15,769 bases of DNA from Bacillota bacterium (GCA_023411215.1 JAEYOY010000004.1:1-15769), one strand, 5' to 3'. Positions 1 through 7,653 are shown, counted from the stretch's first letter. Made by a program: numbers and translations. Notes: generated by a model not told the origin, from the sequence alone.

Positions 1-72
1 CGGCATAGGTGTCGGCGTCGGTGTCGGCATAGGTGTCGGCGTCGGTGTCGGCATAGGTGTCGGTGTCGGACT
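1..72 (-). repeat. 24-bp tandem repeat encoding a Pro/Thr linker
   Basis: Three head-to-tail 24-bp units are visible; the third (49-72) differs at a few bases. On the minus strand each unit encodes eight residues, PMPTPTPT. The array continues past the left edge, so the copy number is unknown. Such arrays in surface-protein linkers can vary in length between strains by slippage. Confidence 0.85.
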
Positions 73-1152
73 CGGTGTCGGTGTCGGTAATGGCATTGGA
101 ATCTCCACCGGTGGTGCAGGTGCTATCTCACCACACTCTACTCCTCCAATGAAGGGAAACAGATGAAATTCGAACCCGCTGGTTGGGCTGACCGCAAGGC
201 CACCCAGTGCGGCATTTCCACTCACAGTGCCACCGGTCTGATGAGCATGGAACATTGCTTGAGGTGCCAGAATGCTTCCCCATATTGCTGCAGGTACCTC
301 CATATAGATATTTTTTGCATCTTCAAATACATAAAGGGTACGATTAGCCAAATCCTCCTCTCCCCAGAGGCCATACTGTAGATGAGCATTGTTACCGGTA
401 CGGAAAATAACAATGGCACGACTCCCCTCCGGAATCTCAAAACGGATTTCCTTATTCAGAATTCCGTTCGGCCTTACGTCTATTTCAAACACATTCTGAT
501 TCGGGTCATCTCCTCGTAAAATCCATTCATGAAAATGCAGTGTTGTCGTTCCGTTGGGTGTAAGGCCCTCAATACAATCCTTAAAATCCATTATACTTTC
601 TCGGGCTTCCTGGAAGAAATCGCTTACATTCGCACCAATTCGATTTGCAGGAATAAATCGGGGCACATCATAACTGGATACCAGATAATGGTTGTCACGA
701 TCACTGATGCGCCAATATCTGCTCCCATTATTGGCTTGATACAATTGCGTCAATTCCTGAACCTGATTACTCGAACCATTCTTGCCAATCATATAGCTGC
801 TGCCGCTGGCCGCACGGAAATTCCCTCCTGCAACTACATGACCAATCACCACCAGCGGACCTTGCATTGCAACATCACCGCCCACCAGGAAACGAACCAG
901 ATCTGGACTATAACCTGTTCCTGTTAACTTTAAATCGTTACCATAACCAAGAGTGAGTCCTCTTGGACTTACAAAATTTCCTCCTACTGCCATTGCACCT
1001 TTCGTATCTACAATATTATTGGCATCACCAAAAATAATTGCATTAAAATAAGAGGCCGTTCCGAAGGGTTGACCCACAACATCATACCAAACGATGTCAT
1101 TATAGGGAATACCTGCCTGTGACTTTGCCTCTCTCGCATTATTGTTAAACAT
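1..1152 (-). CDS. Choice-of-anchor A family adhesin-like protein, C-terminus cut by window edge
   Basis: This is an open frame of 384 codons with no stop before the window edge, so the C-terminus is missing. The ATG at 1152 follows AAGGAGG at good spacing, and in-frame upstream codons reach a stop without another start. Residues about 30-335 resemble the choice-of-anchor A (pAdhesive_15) domain: FGDANN near 41-46, KGAMAVGGNF at 51-60, VVIGHVVAGGNF near 101-112, and WGSILAPQA at 291-299 near the domain end. Residues about 344-384 are a Pro-rich tail that becomes a PMPTPTPT repeat, typical of a wall-spanning linker before a surface anchor. Family members are usually secreted or surface-bound adhesins, some collagen-binding. 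Oddly, the first 25 residues are polar and show no Sec signal peptide. Function is inferred from family likeness; the anchor type cannot be seen. Confidence 0.8.
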   Translation of the reverse strand, partial: MFNNNAREAKSQAGIPYNDIVWYDVVGQPFGTASYFNAIIFGDANNIVDTKGAMAVGGNFVSPRGLTLGYGNDLKLTGTGYSPDLVRFLVGGDVAMQGPLVVIGHVVAGGNFRAASGSSYMIGKNGSSNQVQELTQLYQANNGSRYWRISDRDNHYLVSSYDVPRFIPANRIGANVSDFFQEARESIMDFKDCIEGLTPNGTTTLHFHEWILRGDDPNQNVFEIDVRPNGILNKEIRFEIPEGSRAIVIFRTGNNAHLQYGLWGEEDLANRTLYVFEDAKNIYMEVPAAIWGSILAPQAMFHAHQTGGTVSGNAALGGLAVSPTSGFEFHLFPFIGGVECGEIAPAPPVEIPMPLPTPTPSPTPTPMPTPTPTPMPTPTPTPMP

Positions 1153-1296
1153 ATAAGCCTCCTTGTAAACATAGCGAACCGCTGTAATAATCCTTATCTC
1201 AATACAGTTTATTCATCTCTTTGACATTCGTGTATGATTTGGCTCCCTATCAGGTAATATTTAACTAGGATAATGGATTGATTTATATAATGCTAC

Positions 1297-1325
1297 ATTA
1301 AATATTACAATAACTTTCAAGTCAA
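1297..1325 (-). promoter_or_regulatory. Sigma-A type promoter for the choice-of-anchor gene
   Basis: The minus strand carries TTGACT (1325-1320), a 17-nt spacer and TTTAAT (1302-1297), each one mismatch from consensus. The predicted start near 1290 gives a leader of about 138 nt before the ATG at 1152. I recognised no riboswitch in that leader. Confidence 0.5.
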
Positions 1326-1357
1326 TTCTAAAATCATTAGATAATCTCTCATACGCT

Positions 1358-1402
1358 AAAAAGGGATGTTTCAAAACAGTTTGTATTGTTTTGAAGCATC
1401 CC
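1358..1402 (-). terminator. Rho-independent terminator after the CNNM-KtrA operon
   Basis: A 16-bp stem (1363-1378 with 1387-1402, one G-U wobble) with an 8-nt loop is followed on the minus strand by TTTTT (1362-1358). It lies 42 nt past the stop of the KtrA paralogue and separates that operon from the adhesin gene. Confidence 0.85.
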
Positions 1403-1443
1403 CTATATTCATTTTTAACAATAGATGTACACAAAGTGTATTC

Positions 1444-2124
1444 TTATTGTTTAATAGAAGTCAGATACATCTCAAACTTCTTAATATGCTCTTTATTGCC
1501 GACAACTACTGCTATGTCATTCTCTTGAAGAACAAGATCCGGCGTAATTTCGGTGATTGTCTTCCTATTCTGCTCCAATGCTATAATGTTTAATTTGAAC
1601 TTCTTTCGAATGCTTGCCTGTAGAACGGTTTGACCTGCAATTTTCGACGTCAAACGAAGCTCCGTAATCGTAACATCATTATTTAGAGTGATATAGTCCA
1701 TTACTCTTGAAGCTACAAGACGGTTCGCAAGGCGAATTGCCATGTCATGCTCCGGATAAACAACCTCTGCGCCTATTTTCTCAAGAATCTTACCTTGTTC
1801 CAGACTGATCGCCTTTGCTATCACTCTAGGTACACCCATACTAATGACATTCAGTGTGGTCAGAATACTGACATCAACCTTCTCTCCTATGCAGATAATT
1901 ACTGTCTCACAATTCTGAATTCCGGCCTGCAACAGTGTTTCTTTGGAGAGATCGCTGGCTACCAATGCATTATCTGTCAGATGACGTATTTGCTTAATTT
2001 TATTTTCATTGCTGTCGAGTACCAGCACTTCTCTTTTTGACTCTGCCAGACTAGAAGCAAGGGAAAAGCCAAAACGGCCCAACCCAATGATACCAAATTC
2101 TATCGTCGGTCTATGCTTCATCAT
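1444..2124 (-). CDS. ktrA: KtrA/TrkA-family potassium uptake regulatory subunit (paralogue 1)
   Basis: This 226-residue cytoplasmic RCK protein is predicted to gate a KtrB/TrkH-type K+ channel. The N-terminal Rossmann domain has the dinucleotide motif G14-x-G16-xx-G19 and an acidic residue (D37) at the end of the second strand, as expected for NAD(H)/ATP binding. Residues about 140-220 form the TrkA_C (RCK_C) domain, which in other Firmicutes binds c-di-AMP. The start is the first of two adjacent ATGs, behind AAAGGAG at a long 13-nt spacing; an in-frame stop lies just upstream. It begins 24 nt after the CNNM/CorC-like gene, so the two are probably co-transcribed, and a strong terminator follows. 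It closely resembles the second KtrA at 3727-4401, and no KtrB is attached to this copy. Confidence 0.88.
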   Translation of the reverse strand: MMKHRPTIEFGIIGLGRFGFSLASSLAESKREVLVLDSNENKIKQIRHLTDNALVASDLSKETLLQAGIQNCETVIICIGEKVDVSILTTLNVISMGVPRVIAKAISLEQGKILEKIGAEVVYPEHDMAIRLANRLVASRVMDYITLNNDVTITELRLTSKIAGQTVLQASIRKKFKLNIIALEQNRKTITEITPDLVLQENDIAVVVGNKEHIKKFEMYLTSIKQ

Positions 2125-2148
2125 ACGATCCCGATCACTCCTTTAAGT

Positions 2149-3474
2149 TTATTCTTCCGGCTCCTCCTTACCAATATAGAGCTTTACTTTGTCAATTCTT
2201 TTATTTTTTACACTTTCCAATTTGAATACCATATGATCGATCTCAAGTGTCCTATCATCATTCTCCTGAGGAATAGTACCTATATGATCGATTAAATAGC
2301 CGGATAAGGTGTCATAATTCTCAGAATATAACTGTAAATCTAACTGATTATTTATTTCATCAAGCGTTGCCATACCATCGATAAGATAGGTAGCATCGTC
2401 TAGCTTCTTAATCTTATGCTGAACCATATCATATTCGTCCTCGATATCTCCCATGACTTCTTCTACCAAATCCTCCATGGTAACAATACCGGCAAAACCG
2501 CCGTACTCATCTATCAATACCGCGATCTGCTTCTTAGAAATCTGAAGCTCACGGAATAAATCCTTGATTATCTTACTCTCCGGAACGAGATAAGGCTTCT
2601 TCATGATAGCTCTAACATCTACATTCCGATAGCCCCGCTTTACCGCTTCCTTCAGGAAATCCTTAATATAGAGCATACCTATAATGTTATCGATATCTTC
2701 CTCATATACCGGAATTCGAGTATATTTTGTTTTCAGTAAATCTTCGAGATATTCTTCTTTAGGAGCAGCTATATCAATAGAAAATACATTAATTCTTGGT
2801 GTCATGATTTCTTTTGCTATCTTCTCATCAAATTCCATGATGGAATTAATCATTTCCTTCTCTTTCTTATTCAGAACACCATGCGCCTGCCCCTCATTCA
2901 CAAGAGAAATCAATTCTTCTCTGGATAAGATTTCTTCTGTATTGCCTTCCTTAATACCAAAGGGTAAGGTCACCAGATTCGTAGAAAAGGTAAGCAGTTT
3001 AATAAAGGGGGATGCAATTCTAGACACAGCCTTGATTGGATTAACGCAAAACATACTGATAGCTTCCGGCTTTTGAAGTGCTACCTTCTTTGGAACAAGC
3101 TCACCAAAAACAAGGGTAAAATAAGATAAGATCAAAGTAACCGCTATCAATGAGATCTGCCCTCCATATGGAATGTTTCTGCTGCCAAGCCACTCTCCCA
3201 GCGGATGGGAAAGCCCTTGTGCTGCAGTAGCACTCGAGAAGAAGCCTGCAAGCGTAATTGCTACCTGAATCGTTGATAAGAACTTTGTAGGTTCTTCATT
3301 AAATTGTTGTACTAGTCTTGCACTCTTTTTACCTTCCTCCGCTAGTCTTCTAATTTTACTTTTGTTCGATGATACCATCGCCATCTCAGCGCAAGCAAAA
3401 AAAGCATTTATTGCTGTCAGTATAATAAGTACAATTAGCTGCCCTATCAAGTTATCCGTGTCAGATTCTGGCAT
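2149..3474 (-). CDS. CNNM/CorC-HlyC family membrane protein with CBS domains
   Basis: The product has 441 residues. An N-terminal CNNM (DUF21) membrane domain (about residues 1-190) has several hydrophobic segments and FFACAEMAMVSS, a typical opening. A CBS pair follows at about 205-330, with EIMTPRI before it and IDEYGGFAGIVTMEDL at the second CBS end. A CorC_HlyC domain (about 345-430) closes it. Characterised relatives move Mg2+ (and Co2+ or Na+) across the membrane; the 'hemolysin' name is historical. I chose the ATG at 3474 because GGAGG lies 8 nt upstream; an in-frame TTG at 3510 has no good ribosome site. It heads an operon with the KtrA paralogue 24 nt downstream, which suggests joint control of cation balance. 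Confidence 0.88.
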   Translation of the reverse strand: MPESDTDNLIGQLIVLIILTAINAFFACAEMAMVSSNKSKIRRLAEEGKKSARLVQQFNEEPTKFLSTIQVAITLAGFFSSATAAQGLSHPLGEWLGSRNIPYGGQISLIAVTLILSYFTLVFGELVPKKVALQKPEAISMFCVNPIKAVSRIASPFIKLLTFSTNLVTLPFGIKEGNTEEILSREELISLVNEGQAHGVLNKKEKEMINSIMEFDEKIAKEIMTPRINVFSIDIAAPKEEYLEDLLKTKYTRIPVYEEDIDNIIGMLYIKDFLKEAVKRGYRNVDVRAIMKKPYLVPESKIIKDLFRELQISKKQIAVLIDEYGGFAGIVTMEDLVEEVMGDIEDEYDMVQHKIKKLDDATYLIDGMATLDEINNQLDLQLYSENYDTLSGYLIDHIGTIPQENDDRTLEIDHMVFKLESVKNKRIDKVKLYIGKEEPEE

Positions 3475-3550
3475 TTCATATTCCTCCGTATAGTTGGCTG
3501 TTCTAAGCAAGCCTATAATAGTCGTTGTTTCTCCTTATTGCTCAGGGATT

Positions 3551-3559
3551 AGTATATCA
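3551..3559 (-). promoter_or_regulatory. Extended -10 promoter for the CNNM-KtrA operon
   Basis: The minus strand reads TGATATACT, an extended -10 (TGn plus TATACT), about 77 nt before the ATG at 3474. The -35 at 17-nt spacing (TGGTAA) is poor, which fits an extended -10 promoter. The rest of the 252-bp gap (3475-3726) holds nothing I recognise, and no clear terminator follows the upstream ktr gene. Confidence 0.45.
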
Positions 3560-3726
3560 CATAATACAAGTTATTACCATGCGTTTTATGATACTAATAT
3601 AAAATGAAGAGAAGAGAAATCAATAGGCCAAGCCACCCTAAATCACGGAATGCTCCAAGTCAGAAAATAATACGCTAATGAGGAATGTTTTTCATCCAGA
3701 GATCAAGGTATAACGATAACTACTAC

Positions 3727-4401
3727 CTAAAGCTTAGATAAATAGTTTTCTAATTTCTTAATATTATCTCTTTTTCCGATTACTACAATATTATCATCCT
3801 GATGCAGTACACAATCTGAAGCAATCTCTGTTGTCGTTTCACCGTTATGCTCCAAAGCTATAATATTCAGATTGAATTTGCCGCGAAAATTTGCTTGTTG
3901 AACGGTCTGGTTTGCCACCTTAGCCGTCAGTCTCAGTTCGGTGATTGCGATCTCACCTCTTAGTTCAATCGTCTCCATAATACTGGAATTAATCAACTTA
4001 TTAGCTAATCGTACTGCCATATCGTTTTCAGGATAAATTACCTCTGCTCCGATCTTCTCTAATATAAGACCTTGCTCATAACTCATCGCTCTGGCAATTA
4101 CTCTGGGAATCCCCATGCTAATAATGTTCAGGGTTGTTAGTACACTAACATCAATACTGTCACCAACACACACAATTACTGTCTCACAATTCTGGATACC
4201 TGAATCCTCCAGCGTCTCCTTATCCAATGCTCCGACAACCAAAGCACTCTCGGTAACACTACGGACCTGTTTCACTCTGCTTTCAATTGTATCGATCGCT
4301 AATATCTCTTTTCCGGCAGCTGCCAAGGTCTTGGTTAGTGCATACCCAAATCGGCCTAAGCCAATAATGCCAAATTCTATTACTGATCTATGATGTAACA
4401 T
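3727..4401 (-). CDS. ktrA: KtrA/TrkA-family potassium uptake regulatory subunit (paralogue 2, next to KtrB)
   Basis: This 224-residue RCK protein binds nucleotide through G14-x-G16-xx-G19, with D37 at the tip of the second strand, and ends in a TrkA_C ligand-binding domain (about 140-220). It should assemble as a cytoplasmic ring on KtrB and control K+ uptake. I chose the ATG at 4401 because AAGGAGG sits directly before it; an ATG 60 nt upstream would add a tail not shared with paralogue 1 and lacks a good ribosome site. The start is 67 nt after the end of ktrB on the same strand, the usual KtrAB pairing. The two KtrA copies align without gaps through the Rossmann domain, so they look like a gene duplication. 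Confidence 0.9.
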   Translation of the reverse strand: MLHHRSVIEFGIIGLGRFGYALTKTLAAAGKEILAIDTIESRVKQVRSVTESALVVGALDKETLEDSGIQNCETVIVCVGDSIDVSVLTTLNIISMGIPRVIARAMSYEQGLILEKIGAEVIYPENDMAVRLANKLINSSIMETIELRGEIAITELRLTAKVANQTVQQANFRGKFNLNIIALEHNGETTTEIASDCVLHQDDNIVVIGKRDNIKKLENYLSKL

Positions 4402-4468
4402 ATATTTCCTCCTTGTTTCCTCTACATTAGAAAGTGCGCTTTGAATACTTTCTATTGTCATGAAATAA

Positions 4469-5761
4469 TTAACCGATGGTAATCGCTTCTTCTGAGTAGC
4501 TTACATTGGTTTTTGGCTTTACCGACCATAAGGATGCAATTGTTAATGGACCCACTCTGCCAATATACATCGTAACTACGATAATTAACTCACTGGCCGG
4601 CTTAAGATCCGGTGTAATTCCAGTAGATAAGCCTACTGTACCAAATGCTGATACCACTTCAAATAACAGCTTTATAAACGTATATTCCGGCTCCAGAACG
4701 CACAATAACAGTGTACTGAAGCATACCAATAACATCGCATAAAAAGTCAATAAGAAAGCTTTCATTACGATTTCATTCGGTAATCTCCGCTTGAACCCGC
4801 CACAATGTTTATTTGTTGACGCACTGTAGGCAGTACTAAATAGGGTAAATGCTGTAGTTGTCTTAATACCGCCACCGGTGGATCCGGGGGATGCACCAAT
4901 GAACATCAGAATCATGATAATAAATAAGCCGGCACTCGTAAAGTTTCCAACCGGGTAAGTTGAGAAGCCTGCTGTTCTCGCGGAGGTGCTGAAGAAAAAG
5001 GCTCCAAGCCAGCTGACATCCTCTGTAAGCTTAAGCAATACAGTTCCTACAATGAGTAATAAAACCGTCATAGTAATAACAACCTTAGAATGCAAACTGA
5101 ATTTCTTAAACGAATGCTTATACAAAATCTCTTTAATAACGACGAACCCCAATCCACCAAAAATAATTAAACCGCAGGTAGTCAGATTTAATAACACATT
5201 AGATTGATAATCAAGAAGGTTCTTGAAACCACCCAGGTTATCAAAACCAGCATTATTGAAGGAGGCTACCGAATGAAACAAACTGGTGCCAATGGCTCTG
5301 GGCAGTGAATAATCTCTGGAAAACACAATGAAGCTGAGAATTGCACCGGCTCCTTCAAAGCATAGTGTCATAAGTAAAACCGCCTTAACCAGTTTTACAA
5401 TACCCTTCATCGTGTCAAGATTTAATGCCTCCTTGACAAGGATTCGATCTTTGAAATCCACTTTTTTTCTGGCCAATAGTATAAATCCAACACCAACTGA
5501 GGTGACGCCTAGGCCACCTACCTGTATCAGAAGGGCTACCACTATTTGACCGAAAACATTGTATGTATCATAGGTATCTACTGCGATCAAACCGGTAACA
5601 CATACAGCACTGGTGGATGTAAACAGAGCATCGATAAATGCGACATCTACTCCCTCTCTATGTGATATCGGTAGATACAAAATAAATGCACCCAATAATA
5701 TAACAGTTGCAAAGCCCAGGGCAATCAAACGACCTGGATTCATTTTTTTTATAAAACTCAT
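4469..5761 (-). CDS. ktrB: KtrB/TrkH-family potassium channel subunit
   Basis: This integral membrane protein of 430 residues is the K+-translocating subunit of a Ktr/Trk system. All four pore repeats are visible by their filter glycines: VTGL at 55-58, NAGFD at 170-174, TAGFS at 263-267 and TVGLS at 375-379. The Gly-rich stretch SPGSTGGGIKTTT (291-303) matches the gating loop in the third repeat, which the KtrA ring controls. Length and motifs fit KtrB (about 440-450) rather than the longer TrkH of Proteobacteria. The ATG at 5761 is preferred, with TGAGG 8 nt upstream; an in-frame TTG at 5806 would place the start too close to the promoter. Its KtrA partner follows 67 nt downstream. Confidence 0.92.
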   Translation of the reverse strand: MSFIKKMNPGRLIALGFATVILLGAFILYLPISHREGVDVAFIDALFTSTSAVCVTGLIAVDTYDTYNVFGQIVVALLIQVGGLGVTSVGVGFILLARKKVDFKDRILVKEALNLDTMKGIVKLVKAVLLMTLCFEGAGAILSFIVFSRDYSLPRAIGTSLFHSVASFNNAGFDNLGGFKNLLDYQSNVLLNLTTCGLIIFGGLGFVVIKEILYKHSFKKFSLHSKVVITMTVLLLIVGTVLLKLTEDVSWLGAFFFSTSARTAGFSTYPVGNFTSAGLFIIMILMFIGASPGSTGGGIKTTTAFTLFSTAYSASTNKHCGGFKRRLPNEIVMKAFLLTFYAMLLVCFSTLLLCVLEPEYTFIKLLFEVVSAFGTVGLSTGITPDLKPASELIIVVTMYIGRVGPLTIASLWSVKPKTNVSYSEEAITIG

Positions 5762-5832
5762 AACAGAAACCTCAATTCTATTTTCATTCAGTATAGTATC
5801 TAACAATCAGCCAATAAATTCGTAACATTGAT

Positions 5833-5841
5833 ATTCTATCA
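5833..5841 (-). promoter_or_regulatory. Extended -10 promoter for ktrB-ktrA
   Basis: The minus strand reads TGATAGAAT, an extended -10 (TGn plus TAGAAT) about 72 nt before the ktrB ATG. No convincing -35 is present. The leader is too short to house a ydaO-type c-di-AMP riboswitch, which controls ktr genes in some Bacilli. Confidence 0.4.
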
Positions 5842-5982
5842 CTATAGTTATAAATTTGGTATAAAGAAAAGTAATAATCGTGTTAATATTACGTTAATAT
5901 AGATATAAATAATGCTTCCTTAATATCAATTGTCGACTACAGTTAATCTTTTCACCCGTATATAGATTTCTATTACCTAATA

Positions 5983-5991
5983 TGCTAGAAT
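5983..5991 (+). promoter_or_regulatory. Extended -10 promoter for the AEC transporter gene
   Basis: TGCTAGAAT matches the extended -10 form and lies about 67 nt before the TTG start of the AEC gene. It shares the TGnTAGAAT core with the divergent ktrB promoter. The -35 region is weak. Confidence 0.4.
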
Positions 5992-6057
5992 GAATTTAAG
6001 CTGGTGAACTAACTTAACATCTTTATCAGAAGAATATTACATAAAGGACTGAAGAAC

Positions 6058-7005
6058 TTGAACAATATCATATTAGCTTTAAGTGTAGTCTTTCCCCTAA
6101 TGCTACAGATGACAATTGGATATATATTAATGCGAAGAAAGATGGTTGATACCAACTCATTGAATGTCATGAACCGATTGGTCTTCCGTGTTTTTCTACC
6201 CCTTCTGCTATTTCTAAATATTTATTCTCTGGAACCTGAGGACGCGATTAATAAAGAGAGCGGATCCCTCTTATTACTAACTGTTGTAAGTATCCTACTA
6301 TTTACAGCTATAATGCATTTTCTCTTGCCTTTGTTTATTAAAGATAAGAAAAAGTGCAGTGTCATGATTCAGGGAGGTTTTCGTAGTAATCTTGTTCTTT
6401 TTGGAATCCCAATCGCAGCTTCTATCTATGGAGAGGATCGAATTGGAATAGTATCCTTACTTGCAGCATTTATCGTCCCTCTTTTCAATATATTAGCTGT
6501 TATAGTATTGGAATACTATCGCGGGGGTAAGGTTAATTATGGAAAAGTAATTCTAAATATAATAAAAAACCCCTTAATTATAGCATCTGCAATTGCTTTC
6601 ATATTATTAATGCTTCGCATACAAATTCCTGAAATACTATTATCGCCCTTATCATCTCTTTCGAAAGTTGCGACTCCCCTCGCCTTTATTGTACTCGGAG
6701 GTACCTTCCAGTTCAAAAAAATTAGTGCTAACCTAAAATATCTGAGCACAGTAGTTGTCGCTAAGTTAATTCTCTTCCCTATAGCAGTATTTGCAGCGGC
6801 TATTATCCTCGGTTTTAGAGGGGAAGCATTAGTAGCATTAATTGGAGTAACAGCGGCCCCAACAGCAGTCTCCTCCTTTACAATGGCGGTAGAGATGGAC
6901 GCGGATGGTGAATTAGCAGGACAAATCGTCATATTCACCTCGATCATCAGTATTATCACTATATTTTTCTTTGTATATCTGTTAAAGATACTTCAATTCA
7001 TTTAA
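6058..7005 (+). CDS. AEC family (auxin efflux carrier-like) transporter
   Basis: The 315-residue, highly hydrophobic protein has about ten predicted membrane helices in two halves, as in the Mem_trans/AEC family of secondary carriers. Bacterial members such as MleP and MdcF move malate, malonate or other small organic acids. Supporting features are the opening FPLMLQMTIGYILMRR, a central soluble turn, and the closing half with GVTAAPTAVSSFTMAVEM, typical of the conserved C-terminal repeat. The start is TTG at 6058 with AAAGGA 9-10 nt upstream; the next ATG (6100) would cut the first helix. The gene stands alone on plus, divergent from ktrB, with no enzyme or regulator beside it, so the substrate cannot be inferred. 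Confidence 0.85.
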   Translation: MNNIILALSVVFPLMLQMTIGYILMRRKMVDTNSLNVMNRLVFRVFLPLLLFLNIYSLEPEDAINKESGSLLLLTVVSILLFTAIMHFLLPLFIKDKKKCSVMIQGGFRSNLVLFGIPIAASIYGEDRIGIVSLLAAFIVPLFNILAVIVLEYYRGGKVNYGKVILNIIKNPLIIASAIAFILLMLRIQIPEILLSPLSSLSKVATPLAFIVLGGTFQFKKISANLKYLSTVVVAKLILFPIAVFAAAIILGFRGEALVALIGVTAAPTAVSSFTMAVEMDADGELAGQIVIFTSIISIITIFFFVYLLKILQFI

Positions 7006-7030
7006 GGCATACAATTTAATGAATAACGTA

Positions 7031-7113
7031 AACCGGAAGAAACACGCTACGTGTGCTTCCTCGGTGCGCGTTCGCATTTTGTAAGCGAGCTTACAACTGC
7101 TCACTTTGCTTAC
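7031..7113. other. GC-richer intergenic block with nested hairpins
   Basis: Downstream of the AEC gene, 7035-7060 folds as GGAAG/CTTCC around ACACG/CGTGT. Next, 7081-7113 folds as GTAAGC/GCTTAC around GAGC/GCTC. The block is clearly richer in G+C than its surroundings and has no coding frame I can support. It may be the AEC transcript end, a degenerate small repeat or a structured RNA; I cannot decide. Confidence 0.4.
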
Positions 7114-7121
7114 GTGCAAAT

Positions 7122-7157
7122 AAAATAGGCCAAGGATTCTAATCCTTGACCTATTTT
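7122..7157. terminator. Bidirectional terminator between the AEC gene and the tRNA cluster
   Basis: A stem of about 15 bp (7124-7138 with 7141-7155) has a T-run on both sides, TTTTTT on plus and TTTTATTT on minus. One position is C-A on plus but U-G on minus, so the fold is better for the minus-strand tRNA transcript. It can serve both converging units. Confidence 0.8.
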
Positions 7158-7165
7158 TTCAATAC

Positions 7166-7245
7166 TGCGGATGAAGGGACTTGAACCCCCACTCTCTCGA
7201 ACCAGAACCTAAATCTGGCGCGTCTGCCAATTCCGCCACATCCGC
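7166..7245 (-). tRNA. tRNA-Leu(UAG)
   Basis: A cloverleaf is visible on minus: acceptor GCGGATG/CATCCGC, anticodon stem CCAGA/TCTGG around TTTAGGT (anticodon UAG), a class II variable region of about 11 nt, and a T arm with TTCAAGT. The discriminator is A. CCA is not encoded. It is the last tRNA before the terminator. Confidence 0.95.
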
Positions 7246-7286
7246 ATAACCTATACTAATGGAAGATGTTAATCCCCAAAAGCAAA

Positions 7287-7359
7287 TGAGACATCCGGGG
7301 CTCGAACCCGGGACACCATGATTAAAAGTCATGTGCTCTACCAACTGAGCTAATATCCC
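7287..7359 (-). tRNA. tRNA-Lys(UUU)
   Basis: Acceptor GGGATAT/ATGTCTC, D arm with AGCTCAGTTGG, anticodon stem CATGA/TCATG around CTTTTAA (anticodon UUU), T loop GTTCGAG. Discriminator A; CCA is not encoded. Confidence 0.97.
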
Positions 7360-7478
7360 ATAAATGGACAATTTTCAGCTTTAATACAGAAGTAAGTATA
7401 GTGCCGAAAAATCAGTCCAGGTTATGAAACATATACTTCTTAGCAAAACCTGGTTTTAATCAAAGGAACGTAGTCTTC

Positions 7479-7508
7479 TGTATAAAATGAAAATCATAAG
7501 CTGGTCAA
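7479..7508 (-). promoter_or_regulatory. Possible internal promoter for tRNA-Lys and tRNA-Leu(UAG)
   Basis: The minus strand has TTGACC (7508-7503), an 18-nt spacer and TATACA (7484-7479). It lies in the unusually long spacer between tRNA-Gln and tRNA-Lys, just past the tRNA-Gln hairpin, so it could restart transcription there. The -10 is only a 4/6 match. Confidence 0.33.
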
Positions 7509-7564
7509 GCCCAGTTCTGCCTCTATTACTTAGAAGCATTTAGGATCTTGATCAGAACTGGGCT
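7508..7564 (-). repeat. Inverted repeat formed with the tRNA-Gln 3' end
   Basis: A perfect 12-bp inverted repeat: AGCCCAGTTCTG at 7508-7519 and its complement at 7553-7564, which includes the 3' acceptor strand and discriminator of tRNA-Gln. In the precursor RNA the downstream arm could pair with the tRNA 3' end. The 33-nt gap is long and no clean U-run follows, so it is a weak terminator at best. Confidence 0.7.
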
Positions 7565-7630
7565 AGGTGGATTTGAACCACCGGAATGCAGGAGTCAAAG
7601 TCCTGTGCCTTACCGCTTGGCGATAGCCCA
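7558..7630 (-). tRNA. tRNA-Gln(UUG)
   Basis: Acceptor TGGGCTA/TAGCCCA, anticodon stem CAGGA/TCCTG around CTTTGAC (anticodon UUG), T loop GTTCAAATC. The U1-A72 pair and discriminator G are typical of tRNA-Gln. CCA is not encoded. Confidence 0.97.
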
Positions 7631-7653
7631 ATAAATAAAAAAAACCTTGATTG

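Noticed and set aside
1..72. The short tandem repeat as a CRISPR array
   Set aside because: There are no spacers; the units are contiguous and in frame with a Pro/Thr linker.
529..927. A 132-codon plus-strand frame
   Set aside because: It is antisense to the well-supported choice-of-anchor gene and has no ribosome site or domain.
1153..1290. A possible c-di-GMP or other riboswitch in the 138-nt adhesin leader
   Set aside because: Adhesin genes sometimes carry one, but no conserved core of the GEMM or c-di-GMP-II type is visible.
5762..5832. A c-di-AMP (ydaO) riboswitch before ktrB
   Set aside because: The leader is only about 65 nt, too short for that aptamer, and none of its conserved segments is seen.
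7159..7371. A 70-codon minus-strand frame across tRNA-Leu and tRNA-Lys
   Set aside because: It is a translation of tRNA genes (phrases like AELADAPDLGSGSRE are a classic artefact) and has no ribosome site.
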